This document shows, piece after piece, positions 1-12,329 of a stretch of 64,000 nt of DNA. The DNA comes from Ophiura sarsii (lineage: Eukaryota; Echinodermata; Ophiuroidea; Amphilepidida; Ophiuridae), in NCBI GenBank assembly GCA_035610835.1, contig CM069448.1:26437905-26501904 (forward strand), given 5' to 3'. Every line of letters begins with the position of its first letter. Positions within the stretch are counted from its first letter, which is position 1. The position numbers and the translations under genes were made by a program. The notes beneath the pieces were generated by a model, which was not told the DNA's origin, made no database searches, and saw only the letters and a list, made by a program, of their open reading frames with translations.

Positions 1-752
1 TGCTCAGAAATGGAGAAAAATGTCCTTTTTTAACGGCCATTTTGAATTTTAGCATTTTACCAACCTAACCATTTGTCTGAGAATTTTGTTGTTGCGTGTC
101 ATATTCTTTTTTCTCACAAAATGTGGCGATAGAAAAACTGGGTTTTGTAAATTATTTCCAAAAAAAGTCTAAATATGCCCAACCCTAAATTGGCATTATT
201 AGTTCGTCTCTGAGGCTTCTCTGACCACAATCACTCATCAACAGTGATCTTGGCGATTTGAGAGTTATATAAAAGTTAACATTATAGTTTTTGTTAAATT
301 TATAGTTGGAGTTTTAGTAAATAATTATGAAGTTCATGATTTTAATATGTTTATTTCTGGACAAAAAGTAATGAAACGATTGATAAAACTATTCAATGAA
401 ATAAGAGGCATAAAACAGTATGTATTTGTAAAAATGATTACTGCATCAGTGATTAGTCTGCAAATGCAATAGGTAACTCAACTGCATTCATACATTTCAA
501 TCATTTCCCAATAACTCACCCATCTGTAACTCAACAATCTGTTATGTTAATTCCATCTAAGCCGAGAACCGCGCCATCTAGTTAATATTTGTACTAAATT
601 AACTGGTCCCTCATAATTGTATAAACTTGAGATGACAGTCCTCATCGAAAACAAGAGTGATATGATGTGGGTTTCTATTCAAAACAACTCATGCTATACT
701 ATTTGTACGACAATAAAATAATATGATTCGGACGATATGTTTTCCTTGTGTA
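1..752. other. AT-rich gene-free stretch
   Basis: I see no credible coding region, RNA gene or clear repeat structure in this stretch. It may be the far upstream intron or flank of the receptor gene that becomes visible at 1848. Confidence 0.5.
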
Positions 753-1340
753 CGAGGGCGGATCAAACAGTTGTGACACGTGGCCCATGTTTCTGAAGAC
801 GGCCATACAATTTCAAAAACTACATTCACATTCCCTCTCAGAAGTATAGGCGGTACTCCAAAGTAAGCATTGTCCTCATCTCTGAATATACAGATTTGGC
901 TAGGTCTTGCATCCTTGTAAAAGGCCTCCCAGCAAGGAGCCAAGTCGTGTGATTAGGGTGGATGTTCCATCCAATAATATGGATATAATTTTCATCAAGG
1001 TTAGTCTGGGTGAGGCAAGCTTTGTGGGGACTTGCGTTGTCATGATGCAGCATGATTCGAGACCGTCTTCATGTCTTTCTAGGCTACATTTCACAGGCAG
1101 ATAAGTAGCTGCAGAAATGGGCCAAGCAAAGCGCATAAAGGTCTCCAAGAACATATCGGTGACGCACTGTGGGAACTGGCTGGGACGTGAGAGGGTCCCT
1201 ATGGTCGCCCTTGAGCGCCAGTGTACCGCACTTGTTTTGTGCATGATGTTTTGTGCATGCACAAAACAACCGCGGAGGTTCGGCGTTATGTTCAGAGCGC
1301 TGCCCTTGGGTGCTGAAGGCTTGCCTTTGAGTCCTCTCAT
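753..1340 (-). pseudogene. Decayed mariner-like transposase relic
   Basis: Read on the minus strand, positions about 1053-930 encode the mariner catalytic block LHHDNASPHKA, where HDN..PH carries the second catalytic Asp of the DD34D transposase. After a frameshift this continues as SHDLAPCWEAFYK, the equivalent of the mariner signature YSPDLAPCDFFLF. Further on, a W..C....R.QG tail is recognisable. The low-coordinate end carries a mariner-style terminus, CGAGGGCGGATCAAACAG, directly after a TA at 751-752. No matching right terminus is visible and the frame is broken several times, so this is a dead and probably 5'-truncated copy. The N-terminal half (1100-1340) is only loosely assignable. 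Confidence 0.7.
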
Positions 1341-1847
1341 GGTGTCTATGTCGTTCTACGTATGTTGTTCACTTGTCAAACCCCGAACACTGACAGAGCA
1401 GGCAGGAGGCTCTCTTTATAGGACGATTACACGGGGTCAATTCATTAGTTCAAATAATCCGACAGCGACTTGGACGCACTAAGAACGTTTACATCGTAGT
1501 GGAAGCGCAGTGAGAGCACGTGATACTTAAAAGTAGAAACACAATGGGTCGTAATAAGAGCGCCGTAAAAATGTGATAAGCGGGATAGGAGCGTACTAAG
1601 AGCTACCTTGTTTTATTTGAGCAGTTTTCCGCGCTCTGTCTGCGTGCTACATTGGGACCCTCTCCCGCTCTAGCCAGTGTACACTGTGTCCCCCCAATCG
1701 GTTCTAAGAGACATTAATGCGTTTGCTTGGCGAAGTTGTGACAGCCCTATAACGGTGTGCCCTCTAAGGTCATTAATGATAATACTAATTTATTATATTT
1801 TATACAGCTATCAACATCGATGACTTTACCGTATCTGTTTCCCCCAG

Positions 1848-4185
1848 CCTCAGTTGCCATAACCGATGCGGATTACATTCACAGGTGTGTTATTGTGATT
1901 TAAAATGCGAATCTTTCGGAGATTGCTGCATTGATTACTTTTCGTCATGTAAAACACCTGCAGCGTATGATGATATGAAATATGACGACACAAATTTGTT
2001 TGAGATAGAGTCGTACATGTGTGTAGAGATATCGCCATACATACCGAACCAAAAACTAATCAGTAAATGTGCCGAAAGTTGGCAGAATGGTTTGATACGA
2101 GATAGATGCGAGCATCAAGGTGTAAATTCAGTAAATACGGATCGATTACCCTCTGCAAATTGGCCAGTTTTTAACCAATATGGTTATAATTTCTGGAACC
2201 TATACTGTGCTCTCTGTAATGGACAAAACTATAGCGGCTTGGAAAATTGGGAAATGAACTCTACCGGATTGGAACAAGAAAACCAACGCGAAATGGATGG
2301 ATATGATATAGACATGTCTTTAAATAATGAGGTAACAATTGTAGGAAATCAGTCCCGAAGTTGCTTCTCCGAATCAAGTTTTCTATCCACCTGCCCTGAC
2401 AACTACCATAACACAACGGTAATTACGGCTTGTAAGTCACGTTACGTGTGCCCGATGTGTCACATGTTTCATATGGACTATGCCGATCATTACAAAGGGA
2501 ATAAGCGGCAGTACTTGAACCCATATTGTATGATATGCAATGAAGAAGAAGATGACACAAGCTATGTACCTTGTACTTTGATCAGTGACAGTTTTCTGGG
2601 CTCACCGGGCACGTTGAGTAAAGTTATATGGAAAATATTTGAGGATTACCACAATAGTTTGCCAGCCGGAGGATCAAAATCGTGCTCTGACGACGAACTT
2701 CTTGACTCCTATTCCGGTATGTGTCGTCCCGTGCCATGTGCGCCAGGTTTTATGCTAACAGACGGTCATTGTGAACTGAATCCTAATAATGAAAGCCTTA
2801 TCGAAAGTAAGTATTGTGTGCACGAAGATCTTAAAGTGTACACTGGAGGATTATCCACAGACGAAGTTACTGGTACACAAGAATGTGTCTTCAATCAGTT
2901 GGATTTTCAGGATTCACAAATCCGAAATCCAGGTGAGACGATTAACTTGTATCTAGGGGCAACGAAAAAGTCAGTAATTAACCATTTTAATAATCACAGT
3001 ACGCCGGATTTGCTTGCAGTTATTGCTCAGATCAAATCAATGTTGGACCATAACTCGCGGAAGGTACAGCAGGTTTTTGTGTCATGCGGGATACAGACAA
3101 TGGAGTTCATCCACGCGTGTCGTAAGAAAACATCTGGTCCTGATTGCGCCGGTATATGGTACAACGGTCATACCACCGACTTTCAACGAGTCGGTAACAT
3201 CACTACATTAGGAGAAGTGTATTTGCACAACAACATATACATAATCCCGGAATTCACGTTGTACAAGGAAACCTTCACGTATAACATCTTCATCGGGTCG
3301 TTTACTAGTTACCAGGAACTCTTAGTGTGTGGACATGAGGCACCTGTGCTCAAATGCCTTACGCGGTTTACGCTGTACAAAGACGACTACGAGATACTAC
3401 AGAGCGACAACGAAAGCTTTTTGGTTTACGCTGGACAGACAGCAATACCAACAAATCAATATCTAATTCTAGCAGACGGCCGTGCCCAGGTTTGTGCCAC
3501 TAACTCGAGACTATTCTATTACACTGGGAAAATGGACGTAGTTAATTTTTCCGGAACCGTGGCCTCTCTAACAGGTTTAGCAGCTATTTTGATGATTCAC
3601 ATTGTTCTCCCCGAAATACGCGATCGTCCTCCCGGTGTGGCCATGATGTATATGATACTGAATCTTTTTACGGCGCATTTATTGATGCTATTTACGGGCT
3701 ATATCCACACTAGCGGCTTGCTGTGCATCACCTTGGCGATAATCAGTCATTTTGCCTGGTTGGCGTCTTTCAGTTGGATGAGTGTGATCGCCGTCAATTT
3801 GACCTATATCTTTGCGTTGCGACCACTGAATAACCCCGCGATCATACCCCACACTTTCCTGTCAAGCATTTCGACACCCATTGGTCATCTGATTGGATGG
3901 GGCATACCTACTCTAATCGTAGTACTGTCTATTCTAATACATATTGCACAGCCACCGATGATTTACTTGCATTATGGAAGCGATGGCATATGCTGGATAT
4001 CAGAGGACACCGCAAATTTGATTTTCTTCGGTATCCCTGTAGGCATCTCTATATTGCTTAACTGGGTTCTCTTATTCTTCACGGCGAGGGCGTTGTATAA
4101 GCGTGATCAGAATTCTGGCAAGTTAAAGACGACCTATGCGAAAACCACCAGTGAACGACTGCAGTGTACTGTTCTTTATTTGAAG
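1848..4185 (+). CDS. Somatomedin-B / Methuselah-like 7TM receptor, large exon (gene continues at 8035)
   Basis: This exon carries the ectodomain and TM1-TM5 of a family-B/Methuselah-like GPCR of the plasma membrane. It opens after a polypyrimidine acceptor (tctgtttcccccag, ending 1847) and reads SCHNRCG, then VCYCDLKCESFGDCC. That is a somatomedin-B domain with its cysteine spacing; the usual start-codon view would cut the domain at 1885. A long Cys- and N-glycosylation-rich ectodomain follows. TM1 starts near position 3540, then six helices are expected, of which the Methuselah-type motifs NLTYIFAL, IGWGIPTLIVV and GICWIS are visible here. The exon ends at AAG|gtaata (4185|4186), phase 0, just before TM6. 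No signal peptide is in frame, so at least one 5' exon lies outside the visible coding part, beyond an in-frame stop at 1786. The ligand is unknown. Confidence 0.85.
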
Positions 4186-5840
4186 GTAATAACATTTAAT
4201 GTTTTGTTGAGAAATAAGTATGCTGACCTTCAGAGAGAAAAAAAGCTTTAGTCACAGATTTGTGCTCTAGATTTACGATTACCACGTAATAATATTGCGC
4301 CCCTCGCCCTTGGTTGCAAAAGTCTTTCCATAATGACTTCCCAGAGTTAACAAACCAACTCTTCTAATATTCATACAATGATTTTCCCGTTGAATCCTTT
4401 CGGAGAATGTACATGTGGTCATACAACAATATATTTGTCTAGAACCATTGCCTAAACAAATTTGGAACTTATTTCTATTATTGTGGCACAGGATAAGAGC
4501 ACCCATAATTGTAAAACACCGATTTCAATTGAACAAATATCAGTTTAGATGTTTTTAATCCTCGTCCTGGACTTTTTTGTAACACGGTTTAATAAGGGGT
4601 AGTTACCCCCAACCTAATCAAATCCAAACACAGATGCAGAGAATGCTTAGGCTAAAAAGGGTTTTGCCGAAACAAGGGGAGGAGGCGGTGGGTCGGTCGG
4701 TCGATTAACTTCAGAGGGTCAACCCCCTTTTTTGTTATAGACACTTTGGAGTTCTATTCTAAAGCTTACCCGACACTTTTAAAGGAGACAAAGACTATAC
4801 AAAAAAAATTAAATGACTTATACATTTGTTTTAATAACGCCACACCAAAAAAATGTTAAAAGGTCTAAAATCTTAATGAAAGCGTGTTGAATGCAAGGGT
4901 GACAGGCTTGCATTCCGTAGTGTAAACCCTCAAACCATGTTTGATGTCCCGTTTTTGCTAGAATCTTGAATGTCACCTCCTTGGTGTTTTACAAGGTAGG
5001 GTATGGGTAATACCTATTGATTATAAATAAAGTCTAGGACATGTAGGCCTATTTGGCAAATTCAGATAAATTTACAATTACAAAAATACATTTTTCACCA
5101 TAAAGATTGTTATGGATCGGTCGTGTTTGGCAAACAACCCCTTTTTTGCGTTATTTTGGTACCATGGTGTTAGAGCTAAGAAGTCTCCTCTTTCGATTAC
5201 ATACTCATTGATTACTCAGTATATGGCTGTAATGTTTATATAATTTTAAAGATAATTTTGGTTTGCTTTCAAATGCCGTTAGTTCTATTATAATTACTCT
5301 TCCCAATCCATTGATATACTTGATCAATCACGAGTACTTAGAAACAGGTTGTGCCACTTTTAAGGAAAAATGATGCTCGTTTTACCTCCCCGACTACCAA
5401 CCCCCTGAGTGTTTTGACATACACTTATTCATGGATATAATTTCAGAGGTGTCAAAATGTGTTTCTATGACAAGCAGTAACCTGTAGAACTGGTTACTGT
5501 TATGTACTGTAATCGGTTTTTGCAAATGTGTCATCTCACTAAAAGTGTTGGGCCTGTCCACACTTTGGGAGAGGTAGTAAACTGTTTCCAGAATAAATCA
5601 ATATAACGTCGATCCTGAAACAGGCCAGAAAGGAAAAACCGTATGATACACCGTGGACGTACCATGGTTACACGCGGACTTTACATTTAATAGGCCTACA
5701 CTATCAAACATGTTGTGATACGGTTATCATCAATTTTCACTTACCAAATACTTAGTTGTCTTCAACATCACTCCAGCCTGATGAATCACCTAAAACATTA
5801 TTTTGTCCATGTATTTGGTATTTTGTGTATATAAACCAAC

Positions 5841-6095
5841 ATGATTAATAATAATAATAATAATAATCAGCATTTATATAGCGCCTTAGCAGAAGATCAA
5901 AGCGCATTAATTTTGCTGCTGGTGAATCATAAGAATCAGGTCGCATCAACTAAGGTGCTGCGTGCTGCGAACTTCCCGCGCCCGCGCAACCCTATCCGCA
6001 CACCGCACTTAGATTGTAACATCCATCATTTTTTAATGCAGCTCCCCAAATACCTTTGGGTCAAGGAAGTTTTTGATAACCGAAACAACTGAACA
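5841..6095. repeat. (AAT)n microsatellite plus dispersed 'ATTTATATAGCGCC' repeat
   Basis: A run of AAT/ATA triplets at 5845-5868 is followed by CATTTATATAGCGCC and, about 20 bases on, CAAAGCGCATTAA. This layout (AAT array, then TTTATATAGCGC, then CAAAGCGC) is common among dispersed repeats in marine invertebrate genomes. The short open frame through it is not a gene. The element's full extent and family are uncertain. Confidence 0.5.
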
Positions 6096-6129
6096 CCGAT
6101 TTTGATTACATAGGCCAAGGGCATAACAT

Positions 6130-7740
6130 CAACCAGAGTGCCTCTTTCCATAAGTCTGTCTGGTACGCCTCCGTCATGTCTGACAGTTTGTGACTTTCAA
6201 GATGGCTCTCCACTGTTGTCGGTCAGCAGCTAGTTTGTATACCCCTGTTAGAGGTTGTCCAGTAAGATCTTTGATTCTGTCCATCCACCTTGCTCTAGGT
6301 CGCCCGCGTCTTCTTGAGCCTTCAATTTTCCCCTGCATAAGGACCTTTTCAAGGCAGTTGTCCTGACGTCTGGCTATGTGTCCGAAGTAGCTGAGAGTCT
6401 GGCGATTGACTGAGTCAAGCAGTATATTCTTCACACCAATATCATGTAGTACGCTAATATTTGTACGTTTAGCAACCCAGGGGATTTTGAGCATTTCCCG
6501 CCAGCACCAGAGTTCAAATGCATTTATCCTATCACGATCTGCCTTGGTAAGTGACCATGTTTCACAGGAATAGGTGGCTTTGGGGAAAACAAGTGCTCGA
6601 ACAAGGCGCACTTTTGTTGCTTTGGTGACTCCTCTATCTGCCCAAATTGTGGAGAGATTTGCCATGGCAGATCTTGCCATTGTCAGGCGTCTTCTAATTT
6701 CTTGCTTACAGCTGCCATCCGTGGTGATAAGTGCTCCAAGAAAGTTGAACTGTGTTATTTGCTCAACTTCCTTCCCATCTACCATCAAAGGGTCTGTTGG
6801 CTGAACTCCACCAATGATCATGATTTTGGTTTTACCAACATTAAGACGTAGACCCATAGCCTCACTCTCGTGTTTCACTTTTTCAAGAACACACTGGAGA
6901 TCCTCAAGGGTAGTGGTGAGAAGGGTAGTATCATCTGCATACCGCAAATTGCTTAGCTGCCATCCTCCAATTGACAGTCCACCATTCCAGTTGTTGAGGG
7001 CATTTCTCATGATGTATTCGGCATACATGTTGAAAAGTGTAGGCGAGAGAATGCAACCTTGACGCACCCCCTGTCCAAGCGAGAACCAGTCACTGTTTTC
7101 TTTCTCTGTATGTACACAGGCAAGTTGGCCATCATATAGGTTCTTGATTATATGCACAAGATGGGATGGAACTCCAAGTGCCAGCAGGGCTTTCCACAAA
7201 GCACCGTATCTTACACAGTCAAACGCCTGAGCATAATCAATGAAGCACAGAAATGCGGTCCTTTGAAATTCATTACATTTCCCTATGATCTGACGAATGT
7301 TGGCAATATGGTCTCTGGTACCCCTTCCTCTTCTGAATCTTTAGGATTTTACTTGCATGAGGTATTAGTGCTATAGTTCGATTATTTTTACATTCACTGA
7401 TGTCGCAAGTGTCAAGAAAACAGATTTTTTTTCCAGTCCTCTGGCCAGACTTTTGTGCGCCATATCTTGTTACAAAGCTGCAACATAATTCTGATTCCAT
7501 TGTCACCAGTGCTCTTCAGCAGCTCACCAGGAATTTCATCAATACCAGAAGATTTATTGTTCTTCAATTTCTGCATGGCATTCCTAACCTCAGATAGCAA
7601 AATATCAGGTTCCTCTTCATCCAAGTCTAATTGTACGTTTATGTTAGTTTCCTGGGAGGCGAAGAGACCCATACAGTATTTCCTCCATCTGTCTTTGATG
7701 TCCTCACTTTCAGTTAACACTTTTCCATAAGTAACACACC
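6130..7740 (-). mobile_element. 5'-truncated RTE-like LINE, reverse transcriptase fragment
   Basis: A minus-strand non-LTR retrotransposon relic. From high to low coordinates it encodes YGKVLTESEDIKDRW, KNNKSSGIDEIPGELLK, NRTIALIPHASKIL, then the RT core GQGVRQGCILSPTLFN and the catalytic box LRYADDTTLL, and it ends with RRRGRPRARWMDRIKDL. This matches the RTE/BovB-like ('craniofacial development protein 2-like') class. The endonuclease half is missing, and the RT is broken by frameshifts around 7200-7500, so it cannot transpose. The same family appears at 61423-64000 (VLTESDEIKDRW there). The copy lies inside, and antisense to, the receptor intron. Confidence 0.85.
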
Positions 7741-8034
7741 AAAATATATATATTTGACCTAATACCCACCTGTTAAAGTAACACTCTGAGTATTCTTCTG
7801 AGCTTCTATCTTTCAGAAAGACGTATTGATCATTGCGCAATATCTAAGAATATCTAAGAAGATTATACACAGGATATATACTGAGTCAGTTATTACTAGT
7901 TACTGCCCTCCCACATTTACCAGTTTGTACTGTTATTGCTAAATTTTGGTGCTTTAACGCATACAAATTCGCGTTTGCAAATGCTAATTGCATCAGTATT
8001 AACAAATGTAATATTGTCTCATTTACACATTCAG

Positions 8035-8298
8035 ATCGATACGGTAATGGGAGTAGCTTGGACACTCGGATTTATGGCTGCGTATTTCGATACACCTGTT
8101 CTTTGGTGGTTGTTCGTTGTCATATGTTCAACTCAAGGATGTTTTATATTCGTGTTTTTCGTTATAAATCGTCTGTGGATCACACGATACGGGAAACGTG
8201 ACAGGTTGTCCGAGAGACCAAAAGATGAAGACCATAAAGACAATCAGGAGGAAAGTAATTCAAGTAACCAGCCAGAGGAACAGACCACATCAGCTTAG
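8035..8298 (+). CDS. Somatomedin-B / Methuselah-like 7TM receptor, last exon (TM6-TM7 and tail)
   Basis: This is the continuation of the receptor begun at 1848. After the acceptor acattcag it reads IDTVMGVAWTLGFMAAYF (TM6). It then gives LWWLFVVICSTQGCFIF (TM7), carrying the S.QG.FIF signature typical of secretin/adhesion/Methuselah TM7 helices. A charged, Ser-, Glu- and Asp-rich cytoplasmic tail of about 30 residues follows and ends at TAG, 8296-8298. The exon holds about 87 codons. An upstream in-frame ATG (7936) exists but lies in the intron and would give a protein with only two helices, so I do not use it. Phase-0 joining to 4185 completes all seven helices. Confidence 0.85.
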   Translation: MDTVMGVAWTLGFMAAYFDTPVLWWLFVVICSTQGCFIFVFFVINRLWITRYGKRDRLSERPKDEDHKDNQEESNSSNQPEEQTTSA

Positions 8299-9190
8299 AG
8301 GTCATGTTAGCGCGTCTATATGGTTATAGGCAGTTCACTTTCTGTACCACGGCCGTTACATTTTGGTCTCGTTACTTTTATTCGCGCGATATTGTCATGT
8401 ATTCAGTAGAGCACGCACTAATCATCACCTCCCAGCGTCAATTGGTTGACACGCAATCTCCTACTTATGTTTTTGTCTCAAGACGCCCCAATTGAATTAA
8501 TATTGTACCACCGTCGATTGCGCTGATGCGGCCCATTTCTCACCTTTAGGGATGACATCAAAACTCGACCCGTGGTAGTCCTCCGGTTTTACCAACTGCA
8601 TCATTGACAGCTTTAAGTAGATCTTTTCATTTCATCAATTTGTTTTACATTCCTTCAAACTACATTGTATATATAGTAGGTTCTAGCATGGCAATTCCGT
8701 GACCATTCTCTGGCTAGTAAGGTTTGACGATTGATTTGACATCTATGAACCATAAAGAAAAAAATAAGCTTTAATGCCCCTCGCAAAAATCCCGGGGTTT
8801 TTCGCTAGAGGCGAAAATCCAGAATGGCCGCCATACAGGAGGTCCGAAAACTTCAATTAAGCTAAGAAGCCTACCAAATTGTTCGCCTAAGCACAAGGAT
8901 TCCGGAAAAAGTATAGTTTGCCCTACTTCCGATGTTTGGTTAGCGAGTTATGGGGTCAAACGTAAAAAGGTCGTTGACCTTTGCATATGGGGTCAACATT
9001 TAAACTTGCTCCGATTTTGAAAAATGATATCTCAAATTGCTTGGGGTGTGTTGGCAGCGTTAGTACACCGTTTAAACATTCACTTGTAACAATGTGACAT
9101 GTACAAGTCATAGTATTAGTGATACATGTATGTATAATGTGTGTGGGCTATTTGTGTTTTTCTGCTGTTGTTGTTGTTGTTGTTATTGTA
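8299..9190. other. 3' flank without recognisable gene
   Basis: AT-rich sequence after the receptor stop codon. It ends in a short GTT/TGTT microsatellite at about 9164-9188. I see no coding or RNA feature. Confidence 0.5.
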
Positions 9191-9521
9191 CAGTCCTCAA
9201 AATAAGTATATAACTGACCAGGTAATTTATATGCTCTCAACTCAAAAACTATAGGTAAAAATATTAAATTATAAAGGAAATCTCATCTCTTCAATTTGAG
9301 ATAATACACGTGAAGATTGAATGAAATAATTAAACTACACTTTTGTTCTATCCTTATCAATGTAGTGTTCTCAATTATTAACCGATCTTCATGAACAATG
9401 TCTCAAATCGAAGAAAAGAGATTTCCTTACAACTTTACAATTTAATATTTGTACGTAGGAGCTATAGTTTTGGAGTTAAGAGTATATTTATTACCTGGTC
9501 AGTAACTTATTTTGAGGACTG
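9191..9521. mobile_element. MITE with TA target duplication (331 bp)
   Basis: The terminal inverted repeats are CAGTCCTCAAAATAAGT at the left and ACTTATTTTGAGGACTG at the right, each flanked by TA (9189-9190 and 9522-9523). The inverted similarity runs far inward: GACCAGGTAAT faces ATTACCTGGTC, and AAGGAAATCTC faces GAGATTTCCTT. It has no coding capacity. The TA duplication suggests mobilisation by a Tc1/mariner-type transposase. Confidence 0.85.
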
Positions 9522-9786
9522 TATATGTTTTGTATGTTAGGTAATAAAGGCGGATGCTAAAGGTGAAAAATGTCTGTAAAATAAAGTGAAAGATGTTGTA
9601 GAGCAGCACGGTTGACAAGTGACCCCAGATACGCCACTGGGGCTTCTTCCTTATTAGGCAAGTTATTATAATTAATAGTTGGTTATTGTTTTGATTCCGG
9701 CAATTATTTTGATTTTAAAAATGCAACAATTGCATACTTATCTGTTCTTGGACGGTCATAAGTTTCCATATGCAAACGAAAGGTTC

Positions 9787-10895
9787 TATTTTAGTGCCCA
9801 CAATCGCAATCGCGGTAATTGATTTGACCTTTGACACGTTTGTGTCAATCGATCAGATTCCGTGTCGTCTGCATTGTTTATATGGATTTCGGCTCATTGG
9901 TGAAGATGCATTGGAGCAATCACTCGACGATGTAGACGGTGCTATACGTAAAAGCAAATCAAATATGCTGTCAATCGGCGAGAGAAAATGCGCCGAATGA
10001 GGTATTAGCTTAGCGACTGACCATTTTATTAGGCCTAGCCTAGGCTAGGCCTAATCTTTTGCTTATCAAAGTAAATTATTTCAAATTACAGGAATATTTT
10101 TATATGTTATATAAAACAAATATTTACAGCTCTATATTCGAGAAAATGGTGCAAAATAGTAGGCCCACAGTCTCTAGGCACCTTGGGGAGCTATTTTGCA
10201 CCATTTCCCTCATGAACAGTAAATAATGTGTATATTATTTCCCTGTAATGAGGAGCTACGAGGGAAATAGTAACTTTTATGGGAAATGTTTCCCTGCTCG
10301 TGATCGCGGTAATTGATTTGCCCTTTGGCAAGTTTGTTTCACGATCGTTCCGTCTGGACTAATTTTCCGGAGTTTATCACCAAAATGGAGAATTTGGGTT
10401 TCGGCTCATAATAATCGGTGAAGATGCATTGGAGCAATCACTCGACCATAAAATAGACACTGTTAATACGAAAAAGCAAATAAAATATGCTGTTAATCGG
10501 CGAGAGAAAAAGCGCCGATGGAGGTAAGCTTAGCGACTAGGCCTATGACCTTATTTTTATCATGTAGTTCACATGACAGAAATATTTCTGTCATTTGAAA
10601 TATTGACAGAAATATTTCAAATGACAGAAATATTTCAAATGACACAAATATTTCAAATGACAGAAATATTTCAACTGACAGAAATATTTCAAATGACAGA
10701 AATATTTTAAATGACAGATATATTTCAAATGACAGAAATATTTTTATATATTATATAAAACATATATTTACTTCTCTATACTCGGAAAATGGTGCAAAAT
10801 ATGTCCCCTCGATAAATTAGTAGGCCAACGGTTTCCAGTCACCTCGGGGAGCTGTTTTGCACCATTTCAACTCATGAACAGTAAATATTTGTATA
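9787..10895. repeat. Diverged tandem duplication of a ~0.5-kb block
   Basis: Two diverged copies lie head to tail. 'CGCGGTAATTGATTTG' occurs at about 9812 and 10306, 'GAAGATGCATTGGAGCAATC' at about 9902 and 10421, and 'GGAGCTATTTTGCACCATTT' near 10187 is matched by 'GGAGCTGTTTTGCACCATTT' near 10848. The second copy is enlarged by the tandem repeat at 10604-10745. Short open frames inside are not conserved between the copies and so are not genes. Confidence 0.75.
10604..10745. repeat. 18-bp tandem repeat, about 8 units
   Basis: The unit is GACAGAAATATTTCAAAT, repeated about eight times with single-base variants. It is preceded by an inverted fragment (AAATATTTCTGTCATTTG), so the array can also fold back. 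It sits between the two landmarks of the duplicated block. Confidence 0.9.
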
Positions 10896-11788
10896 CCAGT
10901 ATCATCCGATGCTGGAAAACTAAAAGTCGGTGATTCAGTATCGCTCGATACTGGCACAAGTAAAATGTTTCCAGTATAGACGTTATTCATAATTGGCGAT
11001 TTCATGTCTCGATAAAAATACAATCTCGTACTTTTACTGCAATGTAATGAACTATGAACTTCTACATTTTCCTATATAGATAGTGTCGGTTACCAGCAAA
11101 CATTTCATTTCAAACTAGTGAAATAGATAGTTTATACGTTCAAGTTTATTTCACGAATGTAATAAGGTCAAATATTGAACAGCTCAGAAGTTTGAAGCAT
11201 CTTTTATGATTAGTGCAAAGTTCACCACATTAAAAACTACATCACTCTCGTCTCAGCGACATCGTTAGCCTCGATTTCGGAGCACTAATGTGGCTACGAA
11301 CGGCCGGTAATTTTGAATTTCCGTTGGTTTCAATGTAACAATGGATTTTGATTATATGACCCCATAAAATTCATCATAGGTTAGAAGAAAAATTTTCCAA
11401 TCCAAAACCGTTCGGGATGGCTAATCATCCCAATTGTAAATGCTATTTTTTGAATTTAAACCGTTGTTAAGCGGTCGTCCCATTCACTTGATTAGGTAAC
11501 CTCGTTCGCATATTTTAACCTGAATACTCGTGAATACGCCTATGTCCAGCGTCGTCTGCTCAGTTGTTGGATAGCACGGCCCTCTGTTGACGTAAATACT
11601 CCTAATAATGAATAACGTCTATTGCCCGATACTGGAGCAGTATTATTTATCTTGTTATGAGGCACATTAACATGAAGTATTTTATTTTTTAGAGATCGTG
11701 CACTGTAAATTACGTGTTTAGATCCTAAACACAAATCTAAACACCGTCCTGTACATACTTTTGTCACATGTTGAATTGATAAACGCAT

Positions 11789-12029
11789 TATTGGTCATCA
11801 AATTATGACACTTTCTTGGACAAATTTATGAAATTTTAAACCCATGAAAATTGAACCACATGAATAAACTTTCTTCAAATGGTTGTCACCTGTTTGGATA
11901 AAAATGTGAAGGACCTGTTCATGGTTGAATGAATAACATCAATTGAAAGTGTATATAATCCCTTGGAGTACACTTCAATTTGTCAAATCGCTAGGCAAGA
12001 AAGTGTCATCTTTTATTGGTCATCAAATT
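11789..12029. mobile_element. Short inverted-repeat element inside a 17-bp direct repeat
   Basis: ATGACACTTTCTTG (about 11805) is inverted as CAAGAAAGTGTCAT (about 11996-12009). Outside both ends lies the direct repeat TTATTGGTCATCAAATT, at about 11789-11805 and 12013-12029. It has no coding capacity. The direct repeat could be a long target duplication or a remnant of a nested insertion. Confidence 0.55.
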
Positions 12030-12329
12030 TAATAAATGGCAGCATTTCAAGGCGAAGGTTACCTGTTGGGTGAAACTTTATTGCACATTAAATGTGTAAC
12101 ATTTTAGTCTACATTTTACATATTTGTAACAGGTTAAGTAGCGTAACCGTTTTCCAGAAAAATGCACGTTTCCCACATGCTGCTGTATCGAAGTTAAGTA
12201 AGCTTAAATTACTACACACACACACGTTGGGCAAAGAAATACTACATGTATAGGCTCTCACCCGTGACCTTACCTCGTAACGTCTCACCAACTCACTGAA
12301 CAAAATTTGTGACCATGACATATTTGACG

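Larger units (their letters stand above)
4186..8034 (+). other. Intron of the somatomedin-B receptor gene
   Basis: Inferred from a gtaata donor at 4186 and an acattcag acceptor ending at 8034. Joining the two phase-0 exons gives LYLK + IDTVMGVAWTLG, a proper entry into TM6. The intron holds an AAT microsatellite with an attached dispersed repeat (5841 on) and a minus-strand LINE fragment (6130-7740). The parts at 4190-5840 and 7745-8030 show nothing I can name. Confidence 0.8.

Noticed and set aside
900..1340. 146-codon minus-strand open frame
   Set aside because: The recognisable mariner motifs in this region lie in other frames. The long frame itself has no domain.
7936..8034. ATG at 7936 as the start of an independent 120-residue protein
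   Set aside because: The domain homology starts only at 8035, exactly after a splice acceptor. The upstream part is intron.
10604..10745. Possible CRISPR-like array
   Set aside because: The 18-bp units are directly adjacent with no spacers, and the genome is eukaryotic.
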